This document shows positions 5,962-8,493 of a stretch of 8,493 nucleotides of DNA, one piece after another; position 1 is the first letter of the stretch, and every line of letters starts with the position of its first letter. Source of the DNA: Kiritimatiellia bacterium (GTDB lineage: Bacteria > Verrucomicrobiota > Kiritimatiellia > SLAD01); the NCBI GenBank assembly GCA_007127595.1, contig SKZA01000361.1:1-8493 (forward strand). Direction: 5' to 3'. Under the pieces are notes generated by a model. It was not told the origin of the DNA and did no database searches. It saw nothing but the letters and a program-made list of their open reading frames with translations. A program made the position numbers and the translations under genes.

Positions 5962-6034
5962 ACCGCCCATGTCGTTGCATGCCGAGTGCCGCAGCATCCA
6001 TTGCATCGCGCGCTTTCACGCGTGACGGAATCCC

Positions 6035-6063
6035 TTTGCAAACCGTTAGGGTCCGGTTATGCT
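6035..6063 (+). promoter_or_regulatory. Probable sigma-70 promoter for the 6098-8493 operon
   Basis: TTTGCA at 6035-6040 (four of six) and TATGCT at 6058-6063 (four of six) are separated by the ideal 17 bases. Transcription would start near 6070, about 28 bases before the first gene. The -10 overlaps a small hairpin, GCTTTA-CGG-TAAAGC (6061-6075), which could be an operator-like palindrome. A GGGAG ribosome site follows at 6087-6091. Confidence 0.42.
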
Positions 6064-6097
6064 TTACGGTAAAGCGTGATTGAAGTGGGAGATGACC

Positions 6098-6355
6098 GTG
6101 GCGTCAGAACCGGAAATGGGATTATGCGGCGAGCCGAACTGTGAAGAGTTTTGGGTGGAGTGCGCGGTTTGCGGCTGCGAGTTTTGCTCAAAGTGTTTTC
6201 CGAATTCCACCCTGTGTCCAGAGTGCGCGGACATGGCTGAAGTGGATGAGGACGAGGAAGAGCCGGACTTCGAGGATGTGCCCAACCTCAAGGCCCTGAT
6301 GGGTGAAGATGCGGAGTCGGATGAGGCGGCTCAGGAAGGCGAACGCCTGCCTTGA
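6098..6355 (+). CDS. Small Cys-rich putative zinc-binding protein with acidic tail
   Basis: An 85-residue protein from GTG 6098, chosen because GGGAG (6087-6091) lies six bases upstream. Initiation at ATG 6092 would leave no spacing, and the frame is open back to TTG 6080. The first half holds nine cysteines: C10 and C15, then C22-x2-C25-x-C27-x2-C30-x2-C33, then C40-x2-C43. The CxxC pairs suggest one or two zinc ribbons or a RING/B-box-like cross-brace. The second half is very acidic (EVDEDEEEPDFEDVP, then DAESDEAAQEGE) and probably disordered. I do not recognise a named family. It is soluble by composition and the first gene of an apparent operon with a small membrane protein and an ABC exporter. 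A role as a zinc-dependent adaptor or metal buffer is only a guess. Confidence 0.75.
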   Translation: MASEPEMGLCGEPNCEEFWVECAVCGCEFCSKCFPNSTLCPECADMAEVDEDEEEPDFEDVPNLKALMGEDAESDEAAQEGERLP

Positions 6356-6445
6356 CGCAATGTCAGGCCGCGCTTCTGTACGGATGGCATATGCACAAGG
6401 AACACCAGCGCCGCTGCGCCGCAGGTCTTGCCGGAATAGGAGGGG

Positions 6446-6643
6446 ATGAAGCCGGGAAAATTCAGTCGTTTATCAATCGTCCTGGCCGCCGTGACGGGCA
6501 CGGCGCTGATCGTGCTGGGCTTGCTCCTATTGCTCCGTGACCCGCCGCCGAAATCAGATGAATCGAAGCGGTCGAGCGGCGTTTTGACGACGCTGGCCAG
6601 TTCGCTCGGGGGCGACGAATGGGCGCAGAGAGGAATGTCTTGA
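6446..6643 (+). CDS. Small single-helix membrane protein upstream of the ABC exporter
   Basis: A 65-residue protein with a very strong ribosome site (AGGAGGGG directly before the ATG, spacing about two to three bases). A basic N-terminus (MKPGKFSR) precedes one hydrophobic helix (residues 9-30, ending in a run of leucines and R31), then a hydrophilic tail with proline, lysine and serine (DPPPKSDESKRSSG) and an amphipathic end. By the positive-inside rule the N-terminus is cytoplasmic and the tail lies outside the membrane. The helix could also be an uncleaved signal anchor. No known family is recognised. Its stop overlaps the start of the ABC gene, so the two are probably translationally coupled, and an accessory role for the exporter is plausible but unproven. 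Confidence 0.65.
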   Translation: MKPGKFSRLSIVLAAVTGTALIVLGLLLLLRDPPPKSDESKRSSGVLTTLASSLGGDEWAQRGMS

Positions 6644-8421
6644 AGCCATCCGCCGCGCATGCCGAGAACGGGTACTATCCGCCCACGTTGATCCGTTATC
6701 TGATCAGTAACCGCCGCGTCTTCTATCCCGGACTCCTGTCCGCGCTCTTCCGCAGCGCGGTGATCGCGCCGATCCCGTGGCTGTTCCAAGTGATCATCGA
6801 CGACCAAGTCGCCGTCGGCCATACGCCCGGCATCTTCTATATCGCCGTGATCGTGGTGGGCATGTTGCTCTTGCATTACGCCTTTGCCGTGTCCGGCGCG
6901 ATTCTCATCAGCCGCCAGAATGGTTTAATGATGATGCGTCTGCGCGGCGGCATCTTCAATAAGCTGCACTTCCTCCACTTCGGATTTCTTGACCGGCAAA
7001 AGACGGGACGCCTTCTCTCGAAGTACGCCTTCGATACGCAGAGGATCGAAGCGGTCACCATGCAGATCATGAACCAGTTTCTTCCGACGATCCTGTATAG
7101 CGTGGCCATCTCCATCATTCTCATTACGTTGCATTGGCAGCTTTCGCTCCTGCTCGTGATGATGATTCCGCTGTACGGCGTCGTGCGGCAGGTTTTCTTC
7201 CGCCGACTGAAACGCGTCAATGAGCAGACACGGCTCGCACAGGAACAATTGACGGGTGCGGCGGGCGAAGCGATCAGCGCGTTGCGGTTGGTTCGCAGTT
7301 TCGGCGAGGAGGAGCAGGTGACGCAGAACCTCGACGAATACAGCTATAGTCTCACGCATTCCCGTTTCAGGCTCGCGCATGTGACGTCCATCTATACGAC
7401 GTTTGTGTATGTCATGATTCAGGCGTTTGCATTGATCACGGTGGCGGGCGGCGCGTACTACGTCATTCAGGGAACCATGACGATGGGGACGTTGCTCGCG
7501 TTCATGGCGGGCCTGCCCATCGTGCTGATGCCCGTGCAGGCGTTTGCCGGGATGATCGAACAATATTTCGTGGCTCAGGAAAGCTATCGCAGCGTCAAGG
7601 AGCTGCTCGACTCGCAATATGTCGAGGAATGGCATGGCCGCCGGCAATTGCCCGATATCAAGGGCGACATCCGGTTCGATGGGGTGACCTTTGCGTATCC
7701 CGAAACCACGCGCAACGTGTTGGAGGATTTTTCCTTGCATATCGAAGGCGGGAAGCACACGGCATTGGTCGGTCCGTCCGGTTCGGGCAAGAGCACCATC
7801 GCGCAGTTGATCCTCGGGCTGTATAAGGCGAATCGCGGCGCCGTAACCATCGACGACATGCCGCAATCGGAGTTGGACATGCGCTGGTTACGGCGCCAGG
7901 CCGCGGTGGTGTTGCAGGATATTATTCTGTTTTCCGGGACGGTCACCGAAAACATTCGCTTCGCACGACCCGATGCGACGGAAGACGAAATTCGCGAGGC
8001 GGCGCGCTTGGCCAATGCGGAACAATTTATTACGCAGATGCCGGAAGGATTCGACACCATCGTGGGCGAGCGCGGAGTCATGTTGTCAGGCGGCCAGCGC
8101 CAGCGGTTGTCCATCGCGCGCGCGATTCTGCGCAATCCGCGCATCCTGATTCTCGACGAGGCCACCTCGTCCTTGGATTATGAGAGCGAGCGTCTGGTGC
8201 AGGAGGCGGTCCGGCGCGTGGCGGCGGGTCGCACCGTGCTGACCATTGCGCACCGCTTGAGCACCATCAAGCAGGCGGATCGGATCGTGGTCATGAAAGG
8301 GGGCGTGATCGTGGAGGAAGGCCGCTACGCCGAACTTGTAGCGCGCGGCGGATTTTTCAGCGAACTGTTGAACATGCAACAGACGGAAAGCGACCTCGCC
8401 ATAGAGACGCCGGAACGATGA
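6619..8421 (+). CDS. ABC exporter, fused permease and ATPase (MsbA-like)
   Basis: A 600-residue half-transporter that would dimerise and use ATP to export or flip a substrate across the inner membrane. Residues 30-320 are a six-helix ABC exporter domain, with helices near 35-60, 72-97, 150-170, 172-190, 255-285 and 288-312. The ATPase domain follows: aromatic A-loop Y360, Walker A GPSGSGKST (385-393), Q-loop Q433, signature LSGGQ (489-493), Walker B ILILDE (509-514, E514 catalytic), D-loop SSLD (517-520) and switch H545. All catalytic residues are present. The order and length match MsbA-type lipid exporters, but multidrug or peptide exporters look alike, so the substrate is open. A TTG at 6640, five bases after GAGAGGA and overlapping the preceding stop as TTGA, is an alternative start that gives 593 residues and lies nearer the conserved region. 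Confidence 0.93.
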   Translation: MGAERNVLKPSAAHAENGYYPPTLIRYLISNRRVFYPGLLSALFRSAVIAPIPWLFQVIIDDQVAVGHTPGIFYIAVIVVGMLLLHYAFAVSGAILISRQNGLMMMRLRGGIFNKLHFLHFGFLDRQKTGRLLSKYAFDTQRIEAVTMQIMNQFLPTILYSVAISIILITLHWQLSLLLVMMIPLYGVVRQVFFRRLKRVNEQTRLAQEQLTGAAGEAISALRLVRSFGEEEQVTQNLDEYSYSLTHSRFRLAHVTSIYTTFVYVMIQAFALITVAGGAYYVIQGTMTMGTLLAFMAGLPIVLMPVQAFAGMIEQYFVAQESYRSVKELLDSQYVEEWHGRRQLPDIKGDIRFDGVTFAYPETTRNVLEDFSLHIEGGKHTALVGPSGSGKSTIAQLILGLYKANRGAVTIDDMPQSELDMRWLRRQAAVVLQDIILFSGTVTENIRFARPDATEDEIREAARLANAEQFITQMPEGFDTIVGERGVMLSGGQRQRLSIARAILRNPRILILDEATSSLDYESERLVQEAVRRVAAGRTVLTIAHRLSTIKQADRIVVMKGGVIVEEGRYAELVARGGFFSELLNMQQTESDLAIETPER

Positions 8422-8436
8422 AGCGTGGGGCGTATT

Positions 8437-8493
8437 ATGCCTGTCACTAGAACCTATCTCAAAATCCGCGACGAGGGCGTCGCGGCTCCAGCA
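8437..8493 (+). CDS. Start of a further gene, cut by the window edge
   Basis: An ATG at 8437, with GGGG six bases upstream, opens a frame that reads MPVTRTYLKIRDEGVAAPA and runs off the right edge. It starts 15 bases after the exporter stop on the same strand, so it is probably the fourth gene of the operon. A competing ATG at 8418, overlapping the exporter stop as ATGA, gives only ten codons and is less likely. Nineteen residues are too few to name a family. Confidence 0.5.
   Translation, partial: MPVTRTYLKIRDEGVAAPA

Noticed and set aside
5896..6097. tRNA or other RNA gene in the gap after the HNH gene.
   Set aside because: No GTTCGAATC-type T-loop, no acceptor pairing and no CCA end; only isolated short hairpins.
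6925..7866. A 313-codon minus-strand open frame.
   Set aside because: It is antisense to the ABC exporter and His/Arg-rich in the same way as the other shadows.

Overview
The window (8,493 bases, moderately GC-rich, clearly bacterial) starts in the conserved rpmH-rnpA-yidD-yidC block found near the origin of many bacterial chromosomes. It then breaks away from the usual gene order (yidC is commonly followed by jag, mnmE and mnmG). Long YidC with a large periplasmic domain, an MsbA-type exporter and a CNT transporter point to a diderm (Gram-negative type) bacterium. The intergenic structured repeats and the style of YidC make me think of the PVC group (Verrucomicrobiota, Kiritimatiellota, Lentisphaerota). 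That placement is an inference from general impression, not a database result.

Layout. 1-237: no complete gene; short coding-like but start-less open frames on both strands, then a possible rpmH promoter. 238-2968 (+): ribosomal protein L34, RNase P protein, YidD and YidC in a tight co-directional cluster, with a strong GNRA-loop hairpin between rnpA and yidD. 2969-3453: no gene; a 335-base structured element with terminal inverted repeats enclosing two inverted copies of a three-hairpin unit. 3454-4749 (-): a concentrative nucleoside transporter (NupC/CNT), convergent with yidC. 4750-5277: divergent intergenic region with a degenerate 72-base-period repeat and TGAGTCAG motifs. 5278-5895 (+): stand-alone HNH endonuclease-family protein. 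5896-6097: hairpins and a plausible sigma-70 promoter. 6098 to the right edge (+): an apparent operon of a Cys-rich, acid-tailed small protein, a one-helix membrane small protein, a fused permease/ATPase ABC exporter, and the first 19 codons of another gene.

How the genes fit together. The first block serves translation (L34), tRNA maturation (RnpA with the RNase P RNA) and membrane protein insertion (YidD, YidC). The nucleoside transporter is a salvage function on its own transcript. The last operon looks like envelope lipid or lipid-linked substrate export, with two small accessory proteins of unknown role. The clearest unexplained signal is the element at 3096-3430: its two halves differ by paired (compensatory) changes that keep the stems intact, so a folded RNA or single-stranded DNA form appears to be under selection. 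I did not find a complete new multi-gene system.
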